This document shows, piece by piece, positions 1 to 7,020 of a stretch of 32,131 bases of DNA. The notes below the pieces were generated by a model. That model had not been told where the DNA came from. It was given only the letters and a program-made list of their open reading frames with translations, and made no database searches. Origin of the DNA: Verrucomicrobiota bacterium (GTDB taxonomy: Bacteria > Verrucomicrobiota > Verrucomicrobiia > Limisphaerales > SIBE01). Position numbers and translations under genes: made by a program. The stretch is taken from the NCBI GenBank assembly GCA_016871535.1, contig VHCZ01000047.1, positions 1 to 32,131 on the forward strand, given 5' to 3'. How positions within the stretch are numbered: the stretch's first letter is position 1; the number at the start of each line of letters is the position of its first letter.

Positions 1-244
1 GGGATGAAGGCCTTTGGAGGAGGGATAAGACGGGCTGTCCGCACGAGATTTTGCGAAACGCTGCGGACAGCTTGAGCCTCCCCCTCTGTCCGGGTGGGGT
101 TAGAATTCCGGTCTCCACCACCTTTTTCCGAGAGTTCGCGGGACAGGATTCCCGCCTTGGGCGGCCTCCGAGACCCTCTCAGCCGGGAAGCCTCCAAGGA
201 TCGCCTCAAAAGGGCGTTTTTCTTGCGGCAGAGACCCGGAACGT

Positions 245-575
245 TCAGGCTTCGCCTCCAGCCGTGAAAAGCAAATTCCTATTAGTAACCTGCTTCATTC
301 GAGCTTTCTCCGCGCGGTCTTGTTCCAATCGCCGTTCGTATCGTTTGGCGTTCGTCGCCACCACTCCGTAATTTCGCAAACCTACCGCCCGGGCCAGTTC
401 CGCCAGTTTCATCCCGCACAACCGCCGCCCCAAATACAGCGCCAGGTCCCGTCCACTGTCGCCATATTCGTCCCGAAATTCAGCCTACTGGCGCCCTTTG
501 ACCTGCTCCACCGCCGCGATGACCGCCCCTAACGCCCAAACGCTGATCGCTCCGCCATCAATCGCCTGGCCCCGC
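245..575 (-). pseudogene. REP-associated (RayT-like, Y1_Tnp family) transposase, C-terminal remnant
   Basis: On the minus strand the frame reading FRDEYGDSGRDLALYLGRRL and then GLRNYGVVATNAKRYERRLE resembles the C-terminal tail of REP-associated tyrosine transposases, which ends in a DnaA-like helix-turn-helix. An in-frame TAG near position 488 interrupts it, where the upstream peptide VEQVKGRQ would otherwise run on into AEFRDEYG; a TGG to TAG change is the simplest explanation. Still further upstream the similarity continues only with another frame change (RRLMAERSAF in one frame, LGAVIAAVEQVKG in the next). The N-terminal HUH domain with its catalytic tyrosine is absent. The call is a decayed fragment, not an active enzyme. 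The family assignment rests on remembered motif shape, so it is moderately sure. Confidence 0.55.
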
Positions 576-692
576 GCTGCTCCTGGCCATCCCCGAGGAC
601 GATTCCGATCTCGGCGGGCCGAGCCACGGAAAAAAGAAATGAGTGCTTCACGGGGACATCTGGAAAGAAACGGCGCAGTCCCGGGCGCGCCT

Positions 693-791
693 ATTCGCGT
701 GGGCTGGGCGAGTCCGTTACGCGTGGCGACCGGCGGCGCCGCGAACTGGAGTTCGAAAGCCCGTCGCCGCCGCTCGCCCGCCCACGCGAAT
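693..791. repeat. 99-bp imperfect palindrome (REP-like)
   Basis: The left arm ATTCGCGTGGGCTGGGCGAG and the right arm CTCGCCCGCCCACGCGAAT are reverse complements except for one extra base. GC-rich inner arms (GGCGGCG and CGCCGCC) extend the potential hairpin. It lies in the gene-free stretch between the transposase remnant and the 275-bp element; nothing else convincing is seen in 576-945, and open frames there look like GC-rich chance frames. Confidence 0.6.
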
Positions 792-945
792 GGACGGCGC
801 GACGGGGCCATTCTGCCGAGCCACGCCAGCAGGTGCCTCCAGCGATGCGGCGAGGGAGGAAGCTCCTTTTCGCTCGACCGGTCTGAATGCCACAGCCCAA
901 TCCCTACTTCCGTTCAGGTCCAGAGGCCATCGCCCAAATCGCATA

Positions 946-1220
946 AGAGCGTGTCCGAAAATTGCGCGGGGTCCTGCGGCGAGGGATTTTGGCTGTGGCC
1001 AAGGCGGCGAGGTCCGAGCATCCCCAACGCGGGCTGTAAGGACCGAGCCAACGCAGGCCACGGACAAAAGACCCGCCGCCCGGAGGGTTTTCGCGCCAAA
1101 GGCCGCCTGGCTTCGTTGCTCCTCAGTCGAAGATCCAGGGAGGATATTCTCCTTCGTCGCGCCTCGCCATCCGGCCTTTGGCGCGAAAACAGGACCCCGC
1201 GGAATTTTCGGACACGCTCT
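946..1220 (-). mobile_element. 275-bp inverted-repeat element, copy 1 (MITE-like, non-coding)
   Basis: The ends are 31-nt terminal inverted repeats with one mismatch, starting AGAGCGTGTCCGAAAATT and running to GGGGTCCTG (946-976 and 1190-1220). A second perfect 17-nt inverted pair, TTTTCGCGCCAAAGGCC and its complement, sits inside at 1088-1104 and 1173-1189, directly against the right terminal repeat. TA flanks both sides here (944-945, 1221-1222), which could be a target duplication, but the other copies do not clearly show it. No reading frame in it looks like a protein. Read in reverse complement it is identical, as far as could be checked by eye, to 23955-24229 and to the 123 visible bases of 32009-32131. 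The strand given is relative to those two copies. Confidence 0.8.
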
Positions 1221-1293
1221 TAGCAGGACGTCGCTTTGACGGCAAATTGAACACAACGACATGGGTAGAAATTTATGACGTTGCGTTTAGAAA

Positions 1294-2427
1294 TCAGGCC
1301 GCGGGCTTCGCCTCAAGAATGTCGTCGCCCTCGCGCTTCCAGATTTGCAGCGGATCGACGTCCCCTTTCTTTAGTCGGGCAAACTCACCGGGCAACGCGC
1401 GCTTCATCAAGCGACGGTCGCGGACACCGGAAGAGTCGCACGCAAAAATCAGCGCGTGAGTTTTTTGGATTCGCGGGCGTCCGATGATGCGGACCGTTCC
1501 GTCCGGCAGCGGTTGGAACGGGCGTTTGTCCAGCACGAGAAAGCTGAGCGGCAAACTGCGCAGATCGATGCCGGCCAACTTCGCGAACCGGGACCACTGG
1601 CCATCGGTGAAAACCTCCGGCGGCGGCGGCGCGAAATGGTGGCACCAGTGGCGCGCGTTTTCCGTCGCCAGCATGCCGCAACCCTCCTGATGCGTGCAGG
1701 GAGCGATGACACGGAACTGGCCTCGCAACCGCTCGCGAATCTGGATGAGCGCCCGGCTGGCTGCGTGCGTGCCGGGTTCGACCCAGAGAATCGCCGTGAC
1801 CGATTGAGCCAGGGCCAGAAGAGAATCGACCTGCGCGGATTTCAGTTCCGTAAGGACGTGACTCAAAATCAGCGTGCCGACCGCAGGGCACGGGTTGGAA
1901 GGCGTGTCTTGTGATTGTTCGTGAAGGCATCCCTTGAACAGAACCCCCTCATCCCGTCCCTCTTCCCCAGTGGGGGAGAGGGTGTCCGCAGGACGAGTGA
2001 GGGGGATTCTCAACGGCCCAAGGGCCTTGTGCAGGTTTCCGAAACCATCGCCACTTTCCGTGACCACAGCGAGGTCGGGAAATCTCTCCCGGACCTTGCG
2101 CGCCGCGTAGTTCATGGCCAGCGGAGAACGATCCCACAAACCCAGCGCCGATACGCTTTCGATCCCGAAATGATCGAGAAGCGCGCGGCTGGCGACGCCG
2201 CTGCCGCAGCCCCAATCGAGCACGGCACGGCCTGGCGGCGGCCAACGGCGGCGTTTCAGTTCCGACAGGACATAATCCCATTTCCAGCCGATACGCTGGG
2301 CGAACGTTTGATCGTAACTCGCGAGATCGCTTTCACTCTGCCAGTAATCCCGCTCGCCGGCGTCGCCGGACAGAAATGCAGCGCGCAGCCGCTCCAAGGC
2401 TTTCCAATCGACATCGCCACGCTTCAT
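1294..2427 (-). CDS. Rsm22-like SAM-dependent methyltransferase (ribosomal small subunit family)
   Basis: This 377-residue protein has a class I SAM-binding motif (LDWGCGSGV, residues 70-78), an ILSHVLTEL segment (187-195), VEPGT (216-220), and a cysteine pattern (C244, C250, C262, C330) with the WCHHF context at 261-265. That order matches the Rsm22 family, a methyltransferase-like group associated with the small ribosomal subunit in which four cysteines hold an Fe-S cluster. The start at 2427 was chosen because the upstream in-frame extension (to 2565) is translated from a REP palindrome; no clear Shine-Dalgarno is seen. Residues about 140-165 are encoded by another repeat (1944-2005) that sits in frame between the SAM motif and the EPG motif. 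It follows the methyltransferase at 2534-3859 in the same direction. Whether it methylates RNA or acts as an assembly factor cannot be told from sequence. Confidence 0.75.
   Translation of the reverse strand: MKRGDVDWKALERLRAAFLSGDAGERDYWQSESDLASYDQTFAQRIGWKWDYVLSELKRRRWPPPGRAVLDWGCGSGVASRALLDHFGIESVSALGLWDRSPLAMNYAARKVRERFPDLAVVTESGDGFGNLHKALGPLRIPLTRPADTLSPTGEEGRDEGVLFKGCLHEQSQDTPSNPCPAVGTLILSHVLTELKSAQVDSLLALAQSVTAILWVEPGTHAASRALIQIRERLRGQFRVIAPCTHQEGCGMLATENARHWCHHFAPPPPEVFTDGQWSRFAKLAGIDLRSLPLSFLVLDKRPFQPLPDGTVRIIGRPRIQKTHALIFACDSSGVRDRRLMKRALPGEFARLKKGDVDPLQIWKREGDDILEAKPAA
1944..2005. repeat. Palindromic repeat inserted in frame in the Rsm22-like gene
   Basis: The outer arms begin CCCCCTCA and end TGAGGGGG; inside, CTTCCCCAGTGGGGGAGAG forms a second small palindrome. 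On the minus strand it is read as RIPLTRPADTLSPTGEEG, a low-complexity stretch unlike the rest of the protein and absent from the family core. It keeps the frame open. Confidence 0.6.
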
Positions 2428-2445
2428 CGAGGTCGATTTCCAGTC

Positions 2446-2540
2446 GGCAGGGCGAGCCTGTCCCCAGCGAGCCGAGTCAGACGTGTGCCACGCACGTCGA
2501 GCGGCTCGCCGGGACGGACTCGCCCTACCGGGTTCATGAA
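2446..2540. repeat. REP-like palindrome, family A, copy 1
   Basis: The arms GGCAGGGCGAGCCTGTCCC and GGGACGGACTCGCCCTACC are imperfect inverted repeats around a GAGCCG/CGGCTC core, ending in GGGTTCATGAA. It is shared with 6843-6944 and in part with 31239-31299. Its outer TCATGAA edge carries the TGA stop codon (2534-2536) of the minus-strand methyltransferase upstream. It lies just upstream of the Rsm22-like start. Confidence 0.75.
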
Positions 2541-3859
2541 TCGTGTGACCTCTCCAACAACGCATCCAGCGCGTGCTGTTGAATGCCGAAAAATGATTTC
2601 AACTCGACGATGCGCTCGCGGACTTTTCCGGATGAGAACGGTTCTGTGGCGCGGACCGCGGAGATCATCAAGTTTTTGGCCGTATGCTCGGTAGAGACAA
2701 ACTCGAAGATCTTTGTGCGGTACCCTGCCCATTCCAGAAAGAGCGCGCGCAGCCCGTCGGTGACCCATTCGGCCATGCGTTCCTCCATCACGCCGTGCTT
2801 GAGCACGGACGCCAGCGTGGGAGGATGCTTGAGTTGTGGGCGCAATTCTTTGTGGCAACACGGCGCGGTGAGGATCAACCGCGCGCCCCGATCAATCCCG
2901 CGCAAGATCGCGTGGTCGGTAGCCGTGTTGCAGGCATGCAAAGCGATCAACGCATCGACTCGCGGCAGCGCCACGGAATCGATGGTCCCTTGCCTGAACT
3001 CCAGGCCGGCCGCTCGAATCTCCCGCGCGACTTTCAGGGTGGAGGTCGCAAGGTCCTTACGTTCCTCGACGCCGATCACGCACACCGGAATTCTCCAGAC
3101 GCGCTGGAACAAATGCCAGATTCCGAAGGTGAGGCAGCCTTTGCCAGATCCCATATCGGCAATCGTGAGCGGCGCGGCTGTACTGGGAGAGCGTTGGAGC
3201 GGGGAGCGTCCGAGCGTGGGGAGCGGGGCCGCGTTTTCATCTTGCCCGCACCTTGATGCTTCCACGCTCGGACGCTCGGACGCTTCGACGCTCGCACGCT
3301 CTGAAGAGCCAGGCGAGCGCCATCCGCAATCGATCGCCAGATGCGAGAAAATCTCGATGTAGCGGTTGATTTGCCGGTATTTGTCTGCCATGCGCTCGCG
3401 AACCTTGCCGGTGGCGTCCGTCACTCCGAGCGCCCGCAACCAATCCTGCGCCGTCGCCTCGAGGATTTCCTGGCGCGCGCGATCGTGCTCGCGGGAAGGC
3501 GCCTGAGTGACGGAAGGCTGGTGGGCCACGATTCGGCACTCGCCGGACTTCGGCCATGCAAGCTGCCAGTCGCGTCGGGTTGTGCAGAGCAAAGCGCTGC
3601 GAAAATCCCGGCCGATCTGTTCCTTCAACCAGTCAATCCCGGCAGCCAGCGACATGTTCTTTGTGATGTCTTTGGTGGGGAAACGAAACGTGAAGGACAG
3701 GTGCGGCGCGTCGCGCAAGTCCACACAGCGCGCGAAAATTTTTTCCGGATTGTGTTCCGGGTGCGCAGGTCGCGACAGGATCAACCGAACGAACGTCCGG
3801 TCTTGAAGGCTTGCGGAGAGATGCTCCAGCAGTTGCTGTTCCGGCCCGCGTTTTGTCAT
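2534..3859 (-). CDS. SAM-dependent methyltransferase (Methyltransf_32-like)
   Basis: In this 441-residue protein the SAM-binding loop is ADMGSGKGCLTF (234-245), followed by VIGVEERKDL (261-270), IALHACNTATD and APCCHKELRPQ. This set, including the 'LHACDTATD' and 'CCHKEL' motifs, is typical of the Methyltransf_32 group seen in putative RNA or protein methyltransferases of the METTL25/TRM13 kind. The N-terminal 180 residues form a conserved-looking accessory domain (for example KNMSLAAGIDWLKEQIGRDF). Residues about 184-228 are a low-complexity insert (SERASVEASERPSVEASR) encoded by a repeat at 3186-3302 and should not be read as a domain. The stop codon lies inside a REP palindrome. Substrate is unknown. 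It sits in a co-directional run with the YchF-like and Rsm22-like genes, which suggests a translation-related role, an inference only. Confidence 0.75.
   Translation of the reverse strand: MTKRGPEQQLLEHLSASLQDRTFVRLILSRPAHPEHNPEKIFARCVDLRDAPHLSFTFRFPTKDITKNMSLAAGIDWLKEQIGRDFRSALLCTTRRDWQLAWPKSGECRIVAHQPSVTQAPSREHDRARQEILEATAQDWLRALGVTDATGKVRERMADKYRQINRYIEIFSHLAIDCGWRSPGSSERASVEASERPSVEASRCGQDENAAPLPTLGRSPLQRSPSTAAPLTIADMGSGKGCLTFGIWHLFQRVWRIPVCVIGVEERKDLATSTLKVAREIRAAGLEFRQGTIDSVALPRVDALIALHACNTATDHAILRGIDRGARLILTAPCCHKELRPQLKHPPTLASVLKHGVMEERMAEWVTDGLRALFLEWAGYRTKIFEFVSTEHTAKNLMISAVRATEPFSSGKVRERIVELKSFFGIQQHALDALLERSHDS
3186..3302. repeat. GCGTCCGAGCG-type repeat inserted in frame in a methyltransferase gene
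   Basis: The stretch contains GAGCGTCCGAGCGTGG on one side and CCACGCTCGGACGCTCGGAC on the other, giving an imperfect hairpin with short internal direct repeats of the ACGCTCGG type. It encodes a serine/glutamate-rich spacer just before the SAM-binding loop and leaves the frame open. Confidence 0.65.
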
Positions 3860-3885
3860 TTGGATGAAGGGATTGGGACTCCGCA

Positions 3886-3968
3886 GAGTAGGGCAGGCTT
3901 CCAGCTTGCTTCTCTTTCCAAGGTTTGCCCAGCCCGCGCATGAGGCAGGCTGGAAGCCTGCCCTACTC
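3886..3968. repeat. REP-like palindrome, family B (GGGCAGGCTTCCAGC)
   Basis: The left arm GAGTAGGGCAGGCTTCCAGC and the right arm GCTGGAAGCCTGCCCTACTC are perfect complements over the outer 20 bases and diverge slightly toward the loop. It fills the gap between the YchF-like gene and the downstream methyltransferase. It could act on the transcript as a stem-loop, but it has no T-tract of a classical terminator. A shorter relative lies inside the UxaA-like gene at 8707-8727. Confidence 0.75.
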
Positions 3969-3974
3969 TCGGCT

Positions 3975-4676
3975 TCATTTGTTGAACCGGAAGTTCGTCA
4001 GATCGTAGTCCTGCATCACGTATTGCTTGGTTTCCAGGCGCTGCTTGCCGGCCCGCTTGGCTTGCGTTTCGCCGCCGGCTTGGATGAAATCATCGAAGCT
4101 GATGATTTCCGCGCGGATAAATCCCTTCTGAATATCGGTGTGGATGGCGCCCGCCGCCTCCCACGCGGTCGTGCCTTTGCGGATGAGCCAGGCGCGGTTT
4201 TCCTTTCCGCCGACGGTCAGAAACGAGATGTAACCGCTCTCCTGCACGACGCGCAGCAGCAACTTCTCAGGCTCGGAGACGTCTGTGTCTTCCGCAATCA
4301 CCACCGGTTTGTTGGTGTAGAAATTGTGCGCCACGACCGCGGCAAGTTCTTCCTTCGACAATCCCGCGGCAAACACGCCTTCCTCATTCTCCAGCCGGCT
4401 CCTGATTTTCTCCAGGACGACTTTTTCAGAGTCTTGCGGAGCGCGGCTCAGGCGCGTCTCGATGAACTCCAAGTCTTTCAAGAGCAAATCCGCGCGGGTG
4501 TCACGCGTGACCAGAATGGCGTCCGCAGTCAAAGCTTCCTCTTCGCCGACCACGTCCACCTGCGCGCAGGTTTTCTTGTCGGCCTCGACCAGCTTGTCCG
4601 CCTGGTCGAGCCGGGGGTCTTTCAAATTGTGTTTTCCCGTTTTGATGCCGCCGATTCCAAAAAGACTAATCTTCAT
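3975..4676 (-). CDS. YchF-like DUF933 protein lacking the GTPase P-loop
   Basis: The C-terminal part of this 233-residue protein (about 160-233) is clearly the YchF_C/DUF933 domain: TTAWEAAGAIHTDIQKGFIR, AEIISFDDFI, then AKRAGKQRLE and DLTNFRFN. YchF/OLA1 proteins are ribosome-associated NTPases of about 360 residues. Here the N-terminus is MKISLFGIGGIKTGKHNLKD, so the GxxxxGKS P-loop and most of the G domain are missing. PRLDQADKLV, LTADAILVTRD and NKPVVIAEDTD still align in order with the shortened G-domain scaffold and the coiled-coil insertion. The ATG at 4676 begins at the expected beta-strand; no upstream in-frame similarity was seen. It is therefore more likely a stable non-hydrolysing paralogue than a truncation by chance. 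A role in stress or translation is inference. Confidence 0.8.
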   Translation of the reverse strand: MKISLFGIGGIKTGKHNLKDPRLDQADKLVEADKKTCAQVDVVGEEEALTADAILVTRDTRADLLLKDLEFIETRLSRAPQDSEKVVLEKIRSRLENEEGVFAAGLSKEELAAVVAHNFYTNKPVVIAEDTDVSEPEKLLLRVVQESGYISFLTVGGKENRAWLIRKGTTAWEAAGAIHTDIQKGFIRAEIISFDDFIQAGGETQAKRAGKQRLETKQYVMQDYDLTNFRFNK

Positions 4677-4796
4677 CGGCGCTGATTAAGGTCGAGAATC
4701 CAATTGAAGGGAAGCGCATTTCGTGGAATGCCGTTTCGATTCCGTCTCCTGTTGGCTTCGCCAAAACGGAAGCGTGACCCTGGGGACGCTGCGACG

Positions 4797-6005
4797 CTAA
4801 CTCGCCGCGCAATCGGGCAGAGAGGCCGGCTGTTCGTCCAAACGTTCGCGGGAGCGACGGTGCAATTCCTGAATGGACTCCACGACTTTCGTCGTTTTCA
4901 TGTCATGCACTTCAAGGCCTTGTCCGATCTTCCTGAGCAAGGTGATCGTGAGTTCGCCGCCGAGGTGCTCGCGGAATTCCTCCAGGCCTTCGAGCACAAT
5001 GAGCGCGCCGGACGAATCGACGTGCAGCAGCTCGTTGGCGAACAGTTCAAAGCCCAATTTCTCCAGCAGGCCCAAGATGCGTCCAGCGATCTGAGGATCG
5101 ATGAAACCCATCAGTTTCGAATAGATCACATCCACCGCGATGCCGATGGCGACGGCCTCGCCGTGGCGGATTTCGTATCCCGAGACTTGCTCCAGCTTGT
5201 GCGCGACCCAATGGCCGAAATCCAACGGCCGAGCCGAGCCGAACTCGAACGGATCGCCCGACGCCGCGATATGATTCACGTGCAGTTCAGCGCAGCGGTA
5301 AATCAACCGTTGCATTGACGCCGGCTCGAACTCGCGGAGCGCGTCGGCATCCCGTTCGATGGCTTCGAAAAACGCCGCGTCGCGGATCAGCGCGACCTTG
5401 ACGGCTTCGACGTAGCCCGCCCGCTTGTCGCGCGGCGACAACGACGCCAGCAATTGAAAGTCGTTGATCACGGCGAAGGGCGGCGCAAAGGCGCCGATGA
5501 AATTCTTCTTTCCAAAGGCGTTGATGCCGTTCTTCACGCCCACGCCCGAATCGTCCTGGCTCAGCGTGGTGGTGGGAATGCGCACATGACGCAACCCGCG
5601 GTGAGCCGTCGCCGCCGCGAGGCCCACCATATCCAGAATGGCCCCGCCGCCCACTGCGACGACGTAGGAATGGCGGTCGATGTGGTAGCGGTCCACGTGC
5701 GATTGGATTTCCGAGACGTGGAAAAAGGAGTTCTTCGTGCGCTCGCCGCCTTCGATAATGAGAGGGGAGCAAACGAGCCTGAGACACTCCGGGAAAGCGG
5801 CAAAATAGGTTTCGATTTGTTTCGCAAGCCCGCGTTGAGCTTGAGCGAGCGTTTCATCCACGACCACCAGCGCCTTGTGGCATTCTCTTTTCTCGGCGTT
5901 GACGAGGATGTCTTTCAGGAGCGGGTTCGCCGGGTCGAACACGTGGTGCGTGAAATGCACCTGATGGCGGAAGCTTACGCGAAAGGTTCGTTCTATGGCC
6001 GGCAC
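4797..6005 (-). CDS. eboD: 3-dehydroquinate synthase-family cyclase, EboD-like
   Basis: This 402-residue sugar-phosphate cyclase has the NAD-binding GGGAILDMVG (119-128), and IPTTTLSQDDSGVGVKNGIN (143-162). Probable metal ligands are E200 in GYVEAVK, H264 in DFGHWVAH and H280 in RHGEAVAIG. The QDDSGVGVKNGINAFGKKN segment and the N-terminal VHFTHHVFDPANPLL resemble the EboD branch, found in ebo clusters that help export or mature specialised metabolites, rather than housekeeping AroB. The start is GTG at 6003-6005. No eboA, B, C, E or F homologue is visible beside it; a PAP2 phosphatase is divergently placed 149 bp away. Product could be a DHQ-like or valiolone-like cyclitol. The branch assignment is less sure than the superfamily. 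Confidence 0.75.
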   Translation of the reverse strand: MPAIERTFRVSFRHQVHFTHHVFDPANPLLKDILVNAEKRECHKALVVVDETLAQAQRGLAKQIETYFAAFPECLRLVCSPLIIEGGERTKNSFFHVSEIQSHVDRYHIDRHSYVVAVGGGAILDMVGLAAATAHRGLRHVRIPTTTLSQDDSGVGVKNGINAFGKKNFIGAFAPPFAVINDFQLLASLSPRDKRAGYVEAVKVALIRDAAFFEAIERDADALREFEPASMQRLIYRCAELHVNHIAASGDPFEFGSARPLDFGHWVAHKLEQVSGYEIRHGEAVAIGIAVDVIYSKLMGFIDPQIAGRILGLLEKLGFELFANELLHVDSSGALIVLEGLEEFREHLGGELTITLLRKIGQGLEVHDMKTTKVVESIQELHRRSRERLDEQPASLPDCAAS

Positions 6006-6154
6006 GGAATCAATGTGAAGTCTCGGACGGCAGTTTTCTAGTTTTTAATTGGGCTGGGAAAGGCTTGCCCCGCTCGCTGTAACTCACCAAGCTTTCGACG
6101 CGCTCGCGAAGGCGACGCCGGCGAGCGCCTGACTCCGAGGACGAAAGGACTCTT

Positions 6155-6847
6155 ATGCGCTTACTGTTTTCGATCATCCCAAGACCAGCCTTTACATTGT
6201 TGTGCCTGTGTTCGGCGCTGTTTTTCGCGCTCACGGCGGATGCGCGATATCAAGGGTTGATTTCGAGATTGGACCGGCCCATCAGCGAGCGCCTGCACGC
6301 CGCCGGCACGGCGAACAGTTTGTTTCTTCAGGCCGGCACCGAACTGGGAGGCGGAGCCATTTCCGGAATGACGTGGGCCGTGGCGCTGGTTCTGGTCCTG
6401 TTGCGGCGCTGGCACTATCTGCCCTTCCTCGGGGTGGCCGTGTCGTTGGGCCGCGCGATCAATGGCAAAATGCAGGCCTTCTTCGCACGCCCGCGGCCCA
6501 GCTTTCCTGACATGGAGGTTTTGACGCGCCCCGGTTTTCCGAGCGGTCACACGGCCGCGGCGGCTCTGCTTTTTGGCTTCTTGATTATCCTTGCGCTGCG
6601 CGAACTGCGGAGCAAGGAGGCGAAGATCATTGCCGTCGGCGTGGCTTCGGCCGCGATCCTGTTCGTGGGGTGGACGCGCATCGCGCTGCTCGTCCATCAT
6701 ACCACCGATGTGATTGGATCCCTTCTCTGGTGCACCGCCTGGCTGGTGGGTTGTCATTACGGCAACATCGCCGCGTATCGATGGTCGGCGGACAACGTGG
6801 AAGCCTGGGGGCGGGCGGCAATGCAGAAAGATCCTCGCGTCCCATGA
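6155..6847 (+). CDS. PAP2-family membrane phosphatase
   Basis: This 230-residue membrane protein carries the three PAP2 phosphatase motifs: KMQAFFARP (KX6RP), PSGHTA, and RIALLVHHTTD (RX5HX3D). Hydrophobic segments lie at the N-terminus (TLLCLCSALFFALTA) and around WAVALVLVLL, LLFGFLIILAL and AVGVASAAILFVGW, so it should act at the membrane on lipid phosphates such as phosphatidate or undecaprenyl pyrophosphate. AAAGGA lies six bases before the ATG and supports this start. The stop codon TGA (6845-6847) falls in the edge of a REP palindrome, so the last few residues may be repeat-derived. It is divergent from the EboD-like gene and followed by the UxaA-like gene. Confidence 0.85.
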   Translation: MRLLFSIIPRPAFTLLCLCSALFFALTADARYQGLISRLDRPISERLHAAGTANSLFLQAGTELGGGAISGMTWAVALVLVLLRRWHYLPFLGVAVSLGRAINGKMQAFFARPRPSFPDMEVLTRPGFPSGHTAAAALLFGFLIILALRELRSKEAKIIAVGVASAAILFVGWTRIALLVHHTTDVIGSLLWCTAWLVGCHYGNIAAYRWSADNVEAWGRAAMQKDPRVP

Positions 6848-6944
6848 ACCCGGTAGGGCGAGTCCGTCCCGGCGAGCCGCTCGACGTGTGGAACACGCCC
6901 GGATCGGCTCGCTGGGACAGGCTCGCCCTGCCATCAGGTTCATG
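6843..6944. repeat. REP-like palindrome, family A, copy 2
   Basis: CATGAACC at the left edge and GGTTCATG at the right edge bracket the arms GGTAGGGCGAGTCCGTCCC and GGGACAGGCTCGCCCTGCC. It is the same family as 2446-2540, here in the opposite orientation. The left edge supplies the TGA stop of the PAP2 gene, as the corresponding edge does for the methyltransferase at 2534-3859. Confidence 0.8.
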
Positions 6945-7020
6945 GAAAGCCGCGTACTGGACAGGCCGGCTTCCCAGAGTATCATCCCCGGCATGGCGCC
7001 AACCGTTGCGCCAAAGAGTC

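Noticed and set aside
498-1223. Long open frames on both strands in the first 1.3 kb
   Set aside because: They cross the palindrome and the 275-bp element and have arginine- and proline-rich composition typical of chance frames in GC-rich DNA.
6670-7020. Long N-terminal extension of the UxaA-like frame
   Set aside because: It overlaps the PAP2 gene in another frame and then reads through the family A palindrome; it shows no domain similarity. The SAF domain begins after the GTG at 7021.
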